NCBI GenBank assembly: GCA_028753945.1
Contig: JAPNXP010000013.1
Coordinates: forward strand, 2,728,001-2,792,000
Direction: 5' to 3'
Length of the DNA: 64,000 nucleotides
DNA from: Hexactinellida sp. DTS-2022
Taxonomy: Eukaryota; Porifera; Hexactinellida
The notes under the pieces are model-generated. The model made no database searches, was not told the DNA's origin, and saw only the letters and a list, made by a program, of their open reading frames with translations. Both the position numbers and the translations under genes were made by a program. This document shows, one piece after another, positions 33,696 through 45,342 of the stretch (position 1 is its first letter; every line of letters begins with the position of its first letter).

Positions 33696-36608
33696 CTAAT
33701 ATTCGAAGTCATCCTCGGGTGAATCAGGATCATTTTCGCTGGAGCTCGGATACGCGGTTTGAGTCGAAGGTGCGTTTGGTGGCGGCACTATGACTTGTTC
33801 CTGAGATTCAGATTCAGATTCAGTCACGTCCTTGCTATGATGCTTCAAAAGATCAAGGAGATGCTGTATGCCACATTCGAAACAGTAAAATTGTTTACAG
33901 GTGATGCAAGCTGTAAGCCTTGATTTTCTGCAAATAAGACACCTCCTGACTCCTTTCCCTTCCAACTCTGGTATATGTTTCGTCGGTTGTATTTGATGCT
34001 GTACTATGTTGCCCAACGATTGTACTGGCAAGAGTGACTGTGCCAACTGGACGGATGATGTCATTTTCCGAGAAGTATAATTACCACACAGAGATAGAAT
34101 TACACACTCTTTGAACCATGCCAAAGTGTGTCTATTTTGTGAAGCTGTGTTCCACTTACCGTTTGCCTGCTTAGCTGTTTTGAATAGGATCCAGGCGTTG
34201 ACCATAGCTGAGTCTAGAATGTGGAAGAATAACTTGATATATCCGCGTTTGGATGTGAGAGGAATGGTATGTTGTCCCACGAGTCTGTCATGCCTATCAA
34301 CCCCTCCCATCCTATAGTTGTATGCTTTCACAACAGGTGGACTCGCTATAAGCTGTCGAGTGTAATTTCCGTTTTCGTCCCGGATGTTCTTTCGGTGGCA
34401 TTGAAGTTCCGGATCGGTTGGAATGGCGGGTATGCAGTTAGTGATGAATACTACTTGTTTGTTCGTCGTACGATACTTTTTATCCATCCAAACGAGTAAG
34501 CACACCGGCTCTTCCGCCACAAGTTTCCTTTCTTCACCTTGCCTTGTACGATGAGTGAAGTTGGCCTTATAGCTGTACCATTTGTATGCCCAGGTTAGAG
34601 GGTGCATTTTGGTGACCAGGTATTTCAGATCCTGCTCGAGGGAGGTTATGTCTGCTGTTCCAACCATGCCGGTTTGTCGTGAGCGAAGATAGGCAGCCAG
34701 GTCGAGATGCGAGAAGAACCTATCGCAATAAATGACATGACCCTTTTCGAAGTAGGGTTCAGCTAGTTGTAGCACAACATCACGCCCTCCCACAGTCTGT
34801 ACACTGCTGCCGAGATAGATGTTCTGGGTGAGGGAGTATCCGCAACAGGCACAGCAGATGGCCCATAACTTTATTCCGTATTTATTCGGCTTAGCGGGCA
34901 TGTATTGACGCAGCACACTCCTCCCGTAGAACTTTACCATCATTTCGTCGATGGAGAGTGCTCTAGCTGGCGTGAGAAGTTTCGCGGAGTTATGATTGAC
35001 ATCAGTGAGCTGGTTGGCTAGTTTTGCCTCAAAGCGTCTGGCTGTGCCGAGGTCCTGAGGGATGTTTTCATTGTCCGTGAAGTGCAACATGGTTAGTAGC
35101 TGCTCGAAACGATCTCGCGAGGTGTGTGCTGTGAAATGTGGCAGATTGTAGATTTCGGATTTATGGAAATATGCTCGACGATTTGGAAACTGTGCCAGCG
35201 ATGTCCAAAGGAGGAGTCCTATGAAGCAGCGCATCTCGTTGTAGGTGGGCACTTGCCAATTTTGTAGCCCCTTTTGGTTGCGGTAGAGTATGGTCTGATG
35301 GAGAAGGCTCTCTATTTGGTGTGGGCTGTAGATTGCGTCGAAAAATTCCACCGGTTCTTCGCAGTCGACTAGGTACCGTCCTTGTTGAGACAGTGTGTGC
35401 TGCTGAGATGGTGGATCAGGGTGTAGCTGATCGAGTGGTTCTGGAATGGCTGGTGCTACCTTGGAGATATTATCTAGTGAGTTTCTGTCTACTGATAGAG
35501 CATTTTCATATGGCTCCTGGAAGAAAGGCTGTGCTTGGAGAAATTCTGTGGATTGAATCGGAGACCCTATGAGCTGTTTGTGCTCTGCGTCCCAGATATC
35601 AGGATAGAATCGTTGAATGGGCGTGTTTCTTAGGGTCAGGCGTCTGCGATACTTTTTCTTTTCACATTGTGACTTTGTTTCCGTGTTTGCATCAATCGCG
35701 TATACATAGAGATCTACACGTGGTAGCCCTGTGGGTGATTTTAGATTGGTATCGGGCTTGAAGATGGGCCGGTTTTCCCAGATTTTGTAATTGTCGGGAT
35801 AGTACTCGGGAATCTTATCTTTAGGAATGGGGGTTCGCATTGTGAATATTTGTGGGCTAGTTTGCAGTTGCATCTGTTCAGCGATGTAAGTGACAGTTGT
35901 AAGGGGTTTGACTTGTTGAGATTCTGGATTGTAGCGAAAGTCAGTACGTTTGGTTCTGCTGTTGAGTATGGATGGGCTTGAGCTACGTTTTCCTGTTGAC
36001 CGTGTATCGAAAGATGTTTGAGCTGGTGGTGGATAGGGATAGGTAAACTGATGTGTGCTTGCTAGTATCTCTGTCTGAGAGGACGAGTGAATGTGTAGTT
36101 GTGGGAAGGCCATTCCAGCAAATTGGCTAGCAGGGCTGGACAGGGGGCTGCTAGTTGTAAATAAACTATCCGACACGTCCTCGCTAGCTGTTGAAGGACC
36201 GAGTGTCGGGTTAATTGTCGAGGCGGTAGGCGTATTTGTTGAGCCAGGCACTGGGTTAGTTAAATAGTCTGCCTGTAGTAGACCGTAAAGTTCATCGTCG
36301 TCCCCATCATCCTCCGACAGTGACTCATCGTCGGAATCGTTCTGATATTGGGTTGGAGCAGTGCCTGCTGGGTGAAGGCTCTGATTGTTATCAGTCTGCA
36401 GCTGATCGTCTTCCGGATCCACAGTTGTGAGTGTGGGAAAATTAGTTGCCATCTGATTTGACAGAGTTGTGCTTTTGAGTGTTGTGTGTGATTGAATAGT
36501 TGAATGATTGAAATTGGTAACATTTGCACAAAATAATCGTCTATATATAGGAGCTGGGTACCACATGGACACAATGAAGTGGCTAAAAATAGAGATTGGA
36601 AATTCCAT
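33696..36608 (-). CDS. piggyBac-type (PGBD) transposase, full-length ORF
   Basis: A 970-residue uninterrupted frame. Residues 1-210 are Ser/Thr/Pro-rich and acidic (about 91-106), a disordered N-terminus. From about 420 the DDE_Tnp_1_7 domain is clear: catalytic D554 (ALSIDEMMVKFYG), D629 (VIYCDRFFSHL), D771 with D774 (MGGVDRHDRL), and W468/W809-type core blocks. The C-terminus has a Cys-rich finger (C890-x2-C893 ... C901-x2-C904 ... C909-x2-C912 with H-rich tail 923-924), as in piggyBac transposases that bind their ends. Met53 (36452) is a better start than Met1, since the first 52 residues are hydrophobic and unlike the rest, and the first ATG lies in a 121-bp duplication. No stops or shifts, so it could be active or domesticated. 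A truncated relative lies at 40808-41155. Confidence 0.92.
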   Translation of the reverse strand: MEFPISIFSHFIVSMWYPAPIYRRLFCANVTNFNHSTIQSHTTLKSTTLSNQMATNFPTLTTVDPEDDQLQTDNNQSLHPAGTAPTQYQNDSDDESLSEDDGDDDELYGLLQADYLTNPVPGSTNTPTASTINPTLGPSTASEDVSDSLFTTSSPLSSPASQFAGMAFPQLHIHSSSQTEILASTHQFTYPYPPPAQTSFDTRSTGKRSSSPSILNSRTKRTDFRYNPESQQVKPLTTVTYIAEQMQLQTSPQIFTMRTPIPKDKIPEYYPDNYKIWENRPIFKPDTNLKSPTGLPRVDLYVYAIDANTETKSQCEKKKYRRRLTLRNTPIQRFYPDIWDAEHKQLIGSPIQSTEFLQAQPFFQEPYENALSVDRNSLDNISKVAPAIPEPLDQLHPDPPSQQHTLSQQGRYLVDCEEPVEFFDAIYSPHQIESLLHQTILYRNQKGLQNWQVPTYNEMRCFIGLLLWTSLAQFPNRRAYFHKSEIYNLPHFTAHTSRDRFEQLLTMLHFTDNENIPQDLGTARRFEAKLANQLTDVNHNSAKLLTPARALSIDEMMVKFYGRSVLRQYMPAKPNKYGIKLWAICCACCGYSLTQNIYLGSSVQTVGGRDVVLQLAEPYFEKGHVIYCDRFFSHLDLAAYLRSRQTGMVGTADITSLEQDLKYLVTKMHPLTWAYKWYSYKANFTHRTRQGEERKLVAEEPVCLLVWMDKKYRTTNKQVVFITNCIPAIPTDPELQCHRKNIRDENGNYTRQLIASPPVVKAYNYRMGGVDRHDRLVGQHTIPLTSKRGYIKLFFHILDSAMVNAWILFKTAKQANGKWNTASQNRHTLAWFKECVILSLCGNYTSRKMTSSVQLAQSLLPVQSLGNIVQHQIQPTKHIPELEGKGVRRCLICRKSRLTACITCKQFYCFECGIQHLLDLLKHHSKDVTESESESQEQVIVPPPNAPSTQTAYPSSSENDPDSPEDDFEY

Positions 36609-36814
36609 GATCAGTGACGCAAAAGGAATCCTATTTCAAAGCTGATCGTATTACCATGTGTGGCAGTAATGGTTTCTCCATCAAGCCAGCAGCAATGAAG
36701 TGGCTAAAAATAGAGATTGGAAATTCCATGATCAGTGACGCAAAAGGAATCCTATTTCAAAGCTGATCGTATTACCATGTGTGGCTGTAAAACTTTCTCC
36801 TTCAAGCCAGCCGC
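36572..36814. repeat. 121-bp tandem duplication upstream of the piggyBac ORF
   Basis: Two copies, starting CAATGAAGTGGCTAAAAATA at 36572 and 36693, nearly identical for about 95 bp. The first ATG of the transposase frame falls in the first copy. The duplication may affect the promoter or 5' leader of the transposase. Confidence 0.92.
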
Positions 36815-38440
36815 ACTCACGTAATGATTATTTGAAAATTGTGAATGGCAGCTATTTTTTCAAATGTTTTCAATGATGAAGTACTAATTCCTTAAAATTA
36901 TCATGACCATATTACAATCCTATCTCAATTGCTTGTTCGCCCTGATAATTCTCATAATTGCAAAACACAACAACTAGTCTTCTTTCGTATCCATATGCAA
37001 TCACAATCTTTTGTAAGTATTCAAACAGCAACCTCTTATCCATCAAATCTGTGTTGATTACTGACGCTCTATCTCGTTCCCCCAATTTTCTATCCTGTTA
37101 TAATGCTGCTAATGGTTCTTGACTATTTTCCTCTCAACTACATTGCTCATATGATATCATATGTTGTAACCGCATGGCATTTTTATTTTAAATCCTTGAA
37201 TTTGTATATTATTCTTTCTCCTGCCCTTCTTATCGTGGAATAGTTTGAATTTCATTTTCCTGTTTGTATCCACGTACCTGTCTCCCATTTTTGAATTGCT
37301 AGCTTGATATGACAATTTGTATTTTTTTCTTCCACAACCAGACTATTGATTGTATGATTTCTCTCTGTTGAGAATCTTGCAAAATTATTACTGAGAAGTT
37401 TCATTGTTTGTATCAACATATTTGTATTCCAAGTTCTGAATTGCTACCTTCGAAATGGCACTCTTTTACATTGTTTTCTGAAAATGCAAACTAATATTTT
37501 ATATAATTGAGCTTTGCTTAGTACCTTGTAAAGTATTACCGAGAAGGATCCTTGTCTATTGTCGGCTGTGCACTGTGCACTACCCAGCCTCATTAGTGCT
37601 TCCACTGACAGCATTCAGTAGTCACACACCTGACACTTTCTCATCCATCATGACCGGTTGTTTGTGAGTTATTGCTTACTATGCACTCAGCTTTCAAAGC
37701 CTGCTTGCCCCATGGTTATTTCGGCTCAAATAAGTTGGAAATGCACTGAATACAAATTCATGCACTTTGGTGAGTTTGTTTTTCTAAGCTTCTCATAATA
37801 GACCTAGGGTAAGCATGCCTGGCTCTATTTTCTAACCTGTGTATGATGCTACTATAGTATGAGCTTGGAGTACTTTCAACTCCACTAACCATTGATCAAT
37901 TATACCATATAATGTACACTGCGCCCAGAGAAACAGATGCAGTTATAATTATAGCTGCAGATAGCGAGATATATTTATAAATTGATTTTTACTCCTAGAT
38001 TGCAACCTATAAATTCTAGCAAGAAGCTTGATTGCTGTTGCAATACACTCATTATTCTACTGATATAGGTGGGCAGCACAACTCTAGAATTATAAGTAAC
38101 AGTGCCAAACAAAGATATTTTGTCCCATACCATTACTCGTATTGCTACCTACTATTAGTGATCTTTTCGTTTTTGGGGGCCTGAATGTTTTTGATTTTTT
38201 GGGACCGAATTTTAGTTATGAGTTTTCGAGAATATGATATGTTGTTTGACTGTATACTTATATATATACTACATAAGTACATATATATTCTAGTCGGTTG
38301 ATAATCGTATTGAGGCTCATATTAGATACCAATGTTTACCCCTGAAGCAGTAACAAATTCTTTTTCCGGTTCTTGGTTGACACTCGCCATGTTTTTGGTT
38401 TTATTTTATCTGGCACACTATATCAATATTTATTGTGACT
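36815..38440. other. Non-coding region 5' of piggyBac A / start of copy B
   Basis: No gene. Parts around 37600-37830 resemble 33180-33380 and 40160-40560 (ACTTTCTCATCCA, GAATACAAATT, CATAATAGACCTAGGGTAA vs CATGATAGACCTTGGGTAA), so non-coding piggyBac-associated sequence recurs here. Confidence 0.5.
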
Positions 38441-41155
38441 TGTAGTAATGATTTATACAATGTTTTACCAAGCTGTGTTTCTTCAGGTAGTGGGTCTTCT
38501 CAACTTCCGTAGCCTAGACAATGACAGTCTCTCTTATCCAGAGCACTTTTTGCATAGGTTAGTCTTATTGTAAATTAGTGTGCTGATGGTATATATAATA
38601 TTACCGCTGCATTTCAATCTTCGCCGGACCTTCCTCCAATCAATTGTCTACTGGACTGAAATCCCAAACCATTTCATCTACAGAGAAATATAATACCTAA
38701 ATATACCAGCTCTGGACTCCCACAGACAAACACTGACAGAATTCTTTGAAGTTGCATTCAGTTTCATAGAAGCTGCCAAAGAGAAATACGGTCGAGTATT
38801 TCTCGATCATCCAGCATGGTGATCGCATACCTTATGTGGTCCCGTCGATGGAGGTTCACAGAGTCAATCTTGTTCGTAAAACAACAGAGATCCTGCATCG
38901 ACCCCAATATCGGATTCATCGGACAATTGATGGAACTGGATAAATATTTATACAGAAACATAATTGTTAGTAAAATCATAATTGTTCGTTATAATTGTTA
39001 GTAAAAGAAACTCTGTCTCCTGGAACTTCGAGTATATACTCATGGCAATTAGCATAAGTGTATTAAGCTCCTATTAGTTGAGATAGACTGAACACGGAGG
39101 TAAGGCCCCCAGGCATCGCGGCATGTATTATGTACAAATTTTAACGTATGAGAGTATTCACACTGTTTAGCTATCTCCTGGACTGGACCTAGACACCCTC
39201 CTAGACACCCTGCTGCCAAAAGTGTTCCTATTGTTATTCAGTACGGGAGGAAGATTCATCCTGAAGTCTGTATTCAAGTTGTCGTTTTACTCTTTCACCC
39301 AACCTGGTTTTAGCGATCCCCAATGCGAAGTGTTTACACTCGTAGCTCGACATCCTCCCAATTACGATATGATCTAACACGATATGGTCTCAAACAGGGA
39401 TTGACAGAACTTGTTGTATGCCTAGCCAGACCAAACACTGTTTATTAGCTATAGATTATACTCATACGTCTGATCTGTTCATAACATATTTCTATGTGAT
39501 AGCTATTAGTTTATTCCTCAATGTTAGTCTCAAATTACGTATGTTTTCAAATATTAGTGTGTAATGTTTCTGTATTTTGTAATGGTTATAATTATGAACC
39601 TTCGTTTCGATTGTTATATTGGGAATATCGCTAGCCCCGATAGCAGCCTATTTTCACTAGATATTGTGAAGTTTTATATCGATTGCTTGTACCTATAATC
39701 AAATTATCCTGGGAACTACCGACTACACGTTGCTGATTGTTTATTTTGTACAATGGATGTGCTGCCATACACTACTCATTCTAGTCAGATAGTATAGTTG
39801 TAATAGTAATCATCCGTTTTTAATCGGCTGTAATTACGATGACAGTACTAGTTTGGTTTTGAATGAGGTTATAATTAATTATGTATGTACATTCCCCCCG
39901 AATATACGGGATTAGATATGTGATCAATGTTAGATCTGACCTGACCAGTCCTGACCACAAGGTGTGCCACTGTTTCCAGAAGTTTGACTTGAGCCATTGC
40001 CACCTGCAGGTGGCAATACCGTTAGGTACCTGACGGTATTATATACAGAGCCTAGCTGTGTCTGATTCGAAGTAAGCACCTTGATTATGGAGTGGCTCTG
40101 TCTGATAGTCCATGCATAGTATTGTGTCTTTCAACGGTAGAGCATGAGCCGTAACACATCTAACGTTACTCATCCACCTGGACACATCTATTGGATGGTT
40201 TTCAATTTATTTTCTTGTTCATTTAGTTGATCTGTGCTATCTCGCCCGCTCTCATATACTTTTATACCATGTATTATGGAGAGGTTCGCGCTTTATTATC
40301 TTGTGGTTGTAGACTACGCGATTATGCTGTCTGTTTCCCGTGTTAGTTAGATTCAATTGTTGTTCGTAGACACATATTGTGTATTTACAAACTGAAACTT
40401 TTCTCTAATTCATTTCGTACGTCTCTTAACCTACTCCAATTGATTCCTTGGTACTGAATGTAAACTCAGGGACTTAGCTAAGTCAGTGTTAATCAGATGC
40501 TCAGGATACACCTGTGGCAAGCATCTTTGTCAGTTTTAGTCATTTATCTGAGCTCTGTATACGTATCCACGTTAGCCCCTAATCCTTTCCCCCCTCCCCT
40601 TCACTTGTTCTCGTAAAATTTATTGATTAGAGACTGTTTCATTTTGTATTTATTCTTGTGTTTTCATAGCACTTACAACTATCTGTACAATTATAATCAG
40701 TTCATGCATACTGTACTACATAATCATTTGTGTGTAACGACTGAATCTAATCACCCCAATGCGTCAGCAGCTGGTGACCTTCCATACTTGCTAGTTACAA
40801 GGCATCCTCAATCCTCAGGGGAATCAGGATCACTTTCGCTTGAGATTACTTCAGCGTACTTGGTAGAAGTTTGGCTTGGTGGCGGCATTGTGACCTGTCC
40901 CTCTTCAGATTCCATCATGTCCTTGGTGTGATGCTTCAACAGATCAAGCAGATGCTGTCTGCCACATTCATAACAGTAGTGTTGTTCACAGATGATGCAA
41001 GCTGTACGCAGTGGCTTCTTGCAAATAAGACACCTCCCGACTCCTTTACCTTCCAACTCTGGTATATTTTTCGTCGGCTGAATGTGGTGCTGTACGATTT
41101 CGGTTAAGGATTGGATTGGTAACACAGGATTTGACAACTGGACGGATGATGTCAT
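38440..41155 (-). mobile_element. piggyBac element B, 5' truncated
   Basis: Non-coding 38440-40800 is colinear with the 3' region of element A, followed by the C-terminal end of the transposase on the minus strand. Same orientation as element A, about 7.5 kb apart. Everything upstream of transposase residue ~840 is missing, replaced at about 41180 by a unit of the 120-bp satellite. Confidence 0.75.
40808..41155 (-). pseudogene. piggyBac transposase C-terminal fragment
   Basis: 115 residues homologous to the last ~120 of the 970-residue transposase: MTSSVQLSNPVLPIQSL, IPELEGKGVGRCLICKK, QHYCYECGRQHLLDLLKHH. The Cys-rich finger is intact but the catalytic core is absent. The frame carries on upstream for a few codons (CGNYTSRK-like) to about 41180 and then breaks into satellite sequence. 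Confidence 0.88.
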
Positions 41156-41180
41156 TTTTCGTGAGGTGTAATTACCACAG

Positions 41181-41285
41181 AGGGACTAACTGGTTCCTGA
41201 CGCTTCGCCCTGTCTTACACCTAATCACGGGAGCCCAATGACAGTATTCCGTGCGTATAACTCGACTCGCTTACTCCTCTAACGT
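41181..41285. repeat. Single diverged unit of the 120-bp satellite
   Basis: GGACTAACTGGTTCCTGACG and GAGCCCAATGACAGTATTCC match the 27173-28077 units in the same orientation. It begins at the break of the piggyBac B transposase. The palindrome at the start of the unit is degraded. Confidence 0.8.
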
Positions 41286-41289
41286 TTCC

Positions 41290-43410
41290 TAACCTTTATT
41301 TCTCGAACTTAGTACAAACATTATCTTTGAATGCTTCGTTCTAAAGATTATAAATTTATTCCAGTTATTGACACTAAAACGTGTATTGTGCAATACTGTG
41401 TACTGTATGCGAATGAAACCAACGATATTTTGCCGTTGATAAATAAAAAATACCGAAAACTAATGCTATATAAAATTTCGCTGAGGCCAAGCGTTTTCAT
41501 AGTTTGGAATATTATCGGAATAAACTAAATAGAATAAATATAGGCTTAGAAGTTTAGAAAGCTCATATAAGACTTGTATAATGCCAGACACTAAAATGGG
41601 GAAGCATTGTATATTTGTATCTGTTCTAAAAATATCCATGTTTCAGTCAGATTGTAACTATTTTGGGAATGGAATGATTTTAGACTCTATTCATGCATGT
41701 CATATAAATGGATTAGAGGCCCTTATAATAGCAATGAAGTTCCAAATTAGTAATGTATACTTGAGAGTAGATACATACCAATAAACCAATATATAATACG
41801 TAGCTTTGATATCTCTGAATATTAGAGATAACTAATAAGGTATAAAGCAATTTACTATAGTTTTTATAAAATATAGAATATAACAATACAAATATAAACC
41901 AATTTAAAATAGTTTTGAGGGAATAATATTCGTATAATGGTAATATGAGATAAAACCAATGAACGTAGAAAAATGAATATCAAGTGAGTTGTACCAAGGA
42001 CAATATAGATCAAGGAAAATGTACCATGGATATGAGGATTTGTAAGGTCAATTGTATTTTGGTAGTAAATATGGATAGTTCTATTACCTTGAATATCTAT
42101 TTATATAATTATCCAAAGTCACCTAGAAATATATTAAATCAAAGATAGGAACTTGTTACCAAACTGACATTTTATCGAGAAGATTCATGAATTATTTGTT
42201 AAGTTATGAGTAAAAAAGTGTAGAATTATGAGAAAGGTTTTGACAGGGAAATGATACTCAAAAACTGCTGAAAAAAAGTGTAGTAGAAGGACAACATTTA
42301 TCAATTATATAACGAAAAAAGATAAGAAAAAGCTTTAAAATTGAGATGGATAAAATATTTTGAAATTTCACACTATTCTTTCAGGCAGTATTCGGTTAAA
42401 TGTTATGTTGATGCAATGTCAAATTATGAAAGTAAATTAGAATTTGAGATGTGAATCCTTATACGTGTGGATGTGTAATAGGAAGTATAAAGTGTGAAGC
42501 CATTGCAAAGACGGTAAGTAAACCGTAATAGAACAAACCTTTGGATTTGGACTAGTAGCTATTGTATTTCTGAGATCAGGGGAAATTCCAAGTTACGGGC
42601 ACCCTCCGGACGACAGTTCCCGGGTAAGGGAGTTTTTAGTGTAATTGAATTTGAGGCTACTGTTTGTTGGAATCTTGTTTCAGCGCAACCGCCCGCTTCA
42701 GATTCCACTCCCGCACGAATATTGTCATTATTTCCATTATTACACCTACATTTCAAAGTAAGGCCACTGTTCGTTGTCAATTTTGGTAGGACACACTGTA
42801 AAATAGCCATAATTAGCTAGTAACAAAATCAGATCCTACAACAATCATTATTACCCAACGATTGCATATTTTATTAATAAGTACTCACAAATTATAATTT
42901 TTGCTCAGATAATTATTAACCATGTCGTTATCAAACAATGAGATAATGATAATGAGATGCCGTCCGCCCGCATCTTCTGATACACTTTGTGTGAAGATGA
43001 AACAATATTACCATTAATTAATAACACTGGCCTAAACCTAGTAAATTTAAATATTACAGTGAATTGGCATGTTAAAAATACATAGATGCATTTGTGTATT
43101 TAATTAGAGGACATAGACTACAATAGTGAAATACGTACTAGATAAATACGAGATAATCAATTTTTGAATTCATTAAGTTGACTACCTAGTCATTAAGTTC
43201 CGATAAATTATCTGCTGCATGCTCACAGCTAGTAGACAACAACAGCTGTTGAAGCAGGAGCTAACAAGTACACTTTTGCTAGTTTCTCCATAAGGGGGAT
43301 TTAATTAGAATTTCCTTCCCATCATGATATTGGATCTAGTTCTAAAATAAAATCGAGATTTACAACTGACAGAGGATTCACAGTAAGTAGTCGTTTACAT
43401 AGCAGGGTAT
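41290..43410. other. AT-rich non-coding stretch
   Basis: About 2.1 kb without a recognisable gene. Small frames at 41331-41528 (65 residues) and 41581-41784 (67 residues) show no motif. A minus-strand frame at 42559-42810 (83 residues, with CRCNNGNNDN) sits in a locally GC-richer patch and could be an exon, but nothing supports it further. Confidence 0.4.
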
Positions 43411-43411
43411 A

Positions 43412-43598
43412 CAGTAGAGCCTCTGAACAACGGACACATTGGGACCTGAACCGTTGTCCGTTATTTAGAGGTTGTCAGCTATTTAGAGGTTGCTTTTCTA
43501 TTAGACATATGCTAAATAAATAAATCCGTGCCACGAGGGTTGTCCGTTATTTAGAGGTTGTCCGCTATTTGGAGTGTCCGTTATGGGAGGCTCCACTG
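43412..43598. mobile_element. pogo-like MITE with CAGTAGAGCCTC ends
   Basis: CAGTAGAGCCTCTGAACAAC at the left and TTATGGGAGGCTCCACTG at the right, with TA on both sides (43410-43411, 43599-43600). TTGTCCGTTATTTAGAGGTT is repeated inside. Non-coding. Confidence 0.85.
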
Positions 43599-43600
43599 TA

Positions 43601-44650
43601 TATCATTGTCGCTGTCAGAACATATGCAGAGCCCTATTGTTTGAGTTCCTTGAACTATTATCTTGTTTCATCTGAGAATGTCAGCAACTTAAATGACATA
43701 ATGATTTTCAATCAATTTTGATTTTAAAACAAAATCATGATTTTATTGTGATTTTTCGTAACAAATCAAATAATTTAAGTGGTTCAAATTTCTGAAATAA
43801 ACTTAACTTAATTTTCAAGATCTATATCATGCTGAAAATTTCATTAAATATTCAAATAATATTTTAAGTCAACAAATCATTTCTTTTTTATATTCAAATG
43901 ATTTACTTTGCTTCCCTGCCTCGTTGGTTTAAGCATCTATTTAGGGATTAAATACAAACATCAAATATCACTTGTTTTTCCACATTTTATTTTGCTGATG
44001 TCAAAACTTGGGTAAATTACCTACACCTACCTAGGTAACTAGGATAGGATTTCAGACCACAAAACAAGCACGTGAGACGAGTTGGTGATTATTTTAATCG
44101 TATGTAAATTATTCTTAGGTCTTTTACGTATCATCTGATTGAATCGAAGTCAAGAGCCTAGGTGAATCGAGTGATTTAAATTTTGTAACGAGCCAGATAA
44201 CTCGGTGATTCTAGTCATTTAATTCTATCACGAGTCAGGACTAGAGAGTCATCAATCATCGATGCTCGCAAGTTTTCGATGTGTATGCATGCTTAGAATT
44301 AGCAATTCGAATTTGAGTATATACTCAGGCTTTCATCCAGGCAAAAATTTATGCGCGCCTAGATTAATTATGGACTCGCTGACACGTGCCCGCCTGTTCA
44401 AACCAAATTTATTCTTTAAGTATTTACTAATCTGACAGTATTCAGAATTCTAAAAACCTATGAATTTCAAGAGATATTATCTGATTGAATTGATGACTCG
44501 CGAGTCACGAGTCGGACTCTGTGAATCGAACGAAACACCGAATTTTCAGGGTTTTCACTATTAAATTTCTCAAGAATCAAATGAATCTATGACTCGAATA
44601 GCAAAGATTGTGATCCATGAAACGTGCTCGATATTTCCTCAAATAGCAAT
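43601..44650. other. Non-coding stretch with inverted and short repeats
   Basis: No gene. 43700-43760 holds AAAATCATGATTTT palindromes reminiscent of the subterminal words of the hAT at 47919. 44330-44385 (GGCTTTCATCCAGGCAAAAA, GCGCGCCTAGATTAATT) is an inverted match to 7085-7130. GACTCG/CGAGTC words recur at 44080-44540. Confidence 0.45.
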
Positions 44651-44651
44651 A

Positions 44652-44734
44652 CTGTAGATGCTGGGTATAAGAACATCGTCGGGAACCACATATAATGTTC
44701 TTATAACCGGTGTTCTTATATCCGGCATCTACTG
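44652..44734. mobile_element. pogo-like MITE, copy 2 (short)
   Basis: CTGTAGATGCTGGGTATAAG to TTATATCCGGCATCTACTG, flanked by TA. Deleted relative of 5371-5560. Confidence 0.75.
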
Positions 44735-44822
44735 TAGTAGCTCAACTATTTGAATTGATGCTGCATAGTGAAACCTTTCTATAATGAACAAAACTTTCCG
44801 TTAAAATTTTCATAACATAGTA

Positions 44823-44978
44823 CAGTGGATGTCGGTTATAAGCACATCGTTGGGAACTGCACTTAATGTACTTATAACCGACATAAATTATACAGGGTAT
44901 ATGGCAACCGTTTCCAACATAGTGTTCTTATATCTGATATGTTCTAGTAACCGGTGTGCTTATATCCGACTTCTACTG
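44823..44978. mobile_element. pogo-like MITE, copy 3
   Basis: CAGTGGATGTCGGTTATAAG to TTATATCCGACTTCTACTG, flanked by TA (44821-44822, 44979-44980). It is the inverted counterpart of 5371-5560, sharing ATACCCTGTATAATTTATGT. Confidence 0.85.
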
Positions 44979-45016
44979 TACTATGAATTATGGTCAATAA
45001 AACCTTAAGATAGTAT

Positions 45017-45143
45017 TAAAAATCTAAAATTAAACCTGTGCCAACTGCATGTTCCTTTGAAGACAATATCTTTTGGTTAGTTGGTCGTTTGATAGTGCCT
45101 CCAAAATAACATGCTCCGTACAGGTGTAATTTTAGATTTTTTT
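45017..45143. repeat. Hairpin repeat, copy 4
   Basis: Arms AATCTAAAATTAAACCTGTG / ACAGGTGTAATTTTAGATT; more diverged than the other three copies. It opens family V copy 3. Confidence 0.75.
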
Positions 45144-45342
45144 GCTGTATCATCATTACATAAAGTCATCAAGCCATTTCGAAGGGTGTTTCGGAAGGCA
45201 ACGACCCTTTTGGTGGAAGTTACCCTTAAGCTCACTTCATTTGAGAGAAATTCAAGTTTCTGTAGAATATAATAGGTAATCAGTGAGCATTTTGTACGTG
45301 TTGGGTGTTCAACCCACTACAACCAACCCATTCGAAATATAT

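Noticed and set aside
42559..42810. 83-residue minus-strand frame with Cys/Asn-rich start
   Set aside because: Not low complexity, but no family resemblance, splice sites or neighbours support it as an exon.
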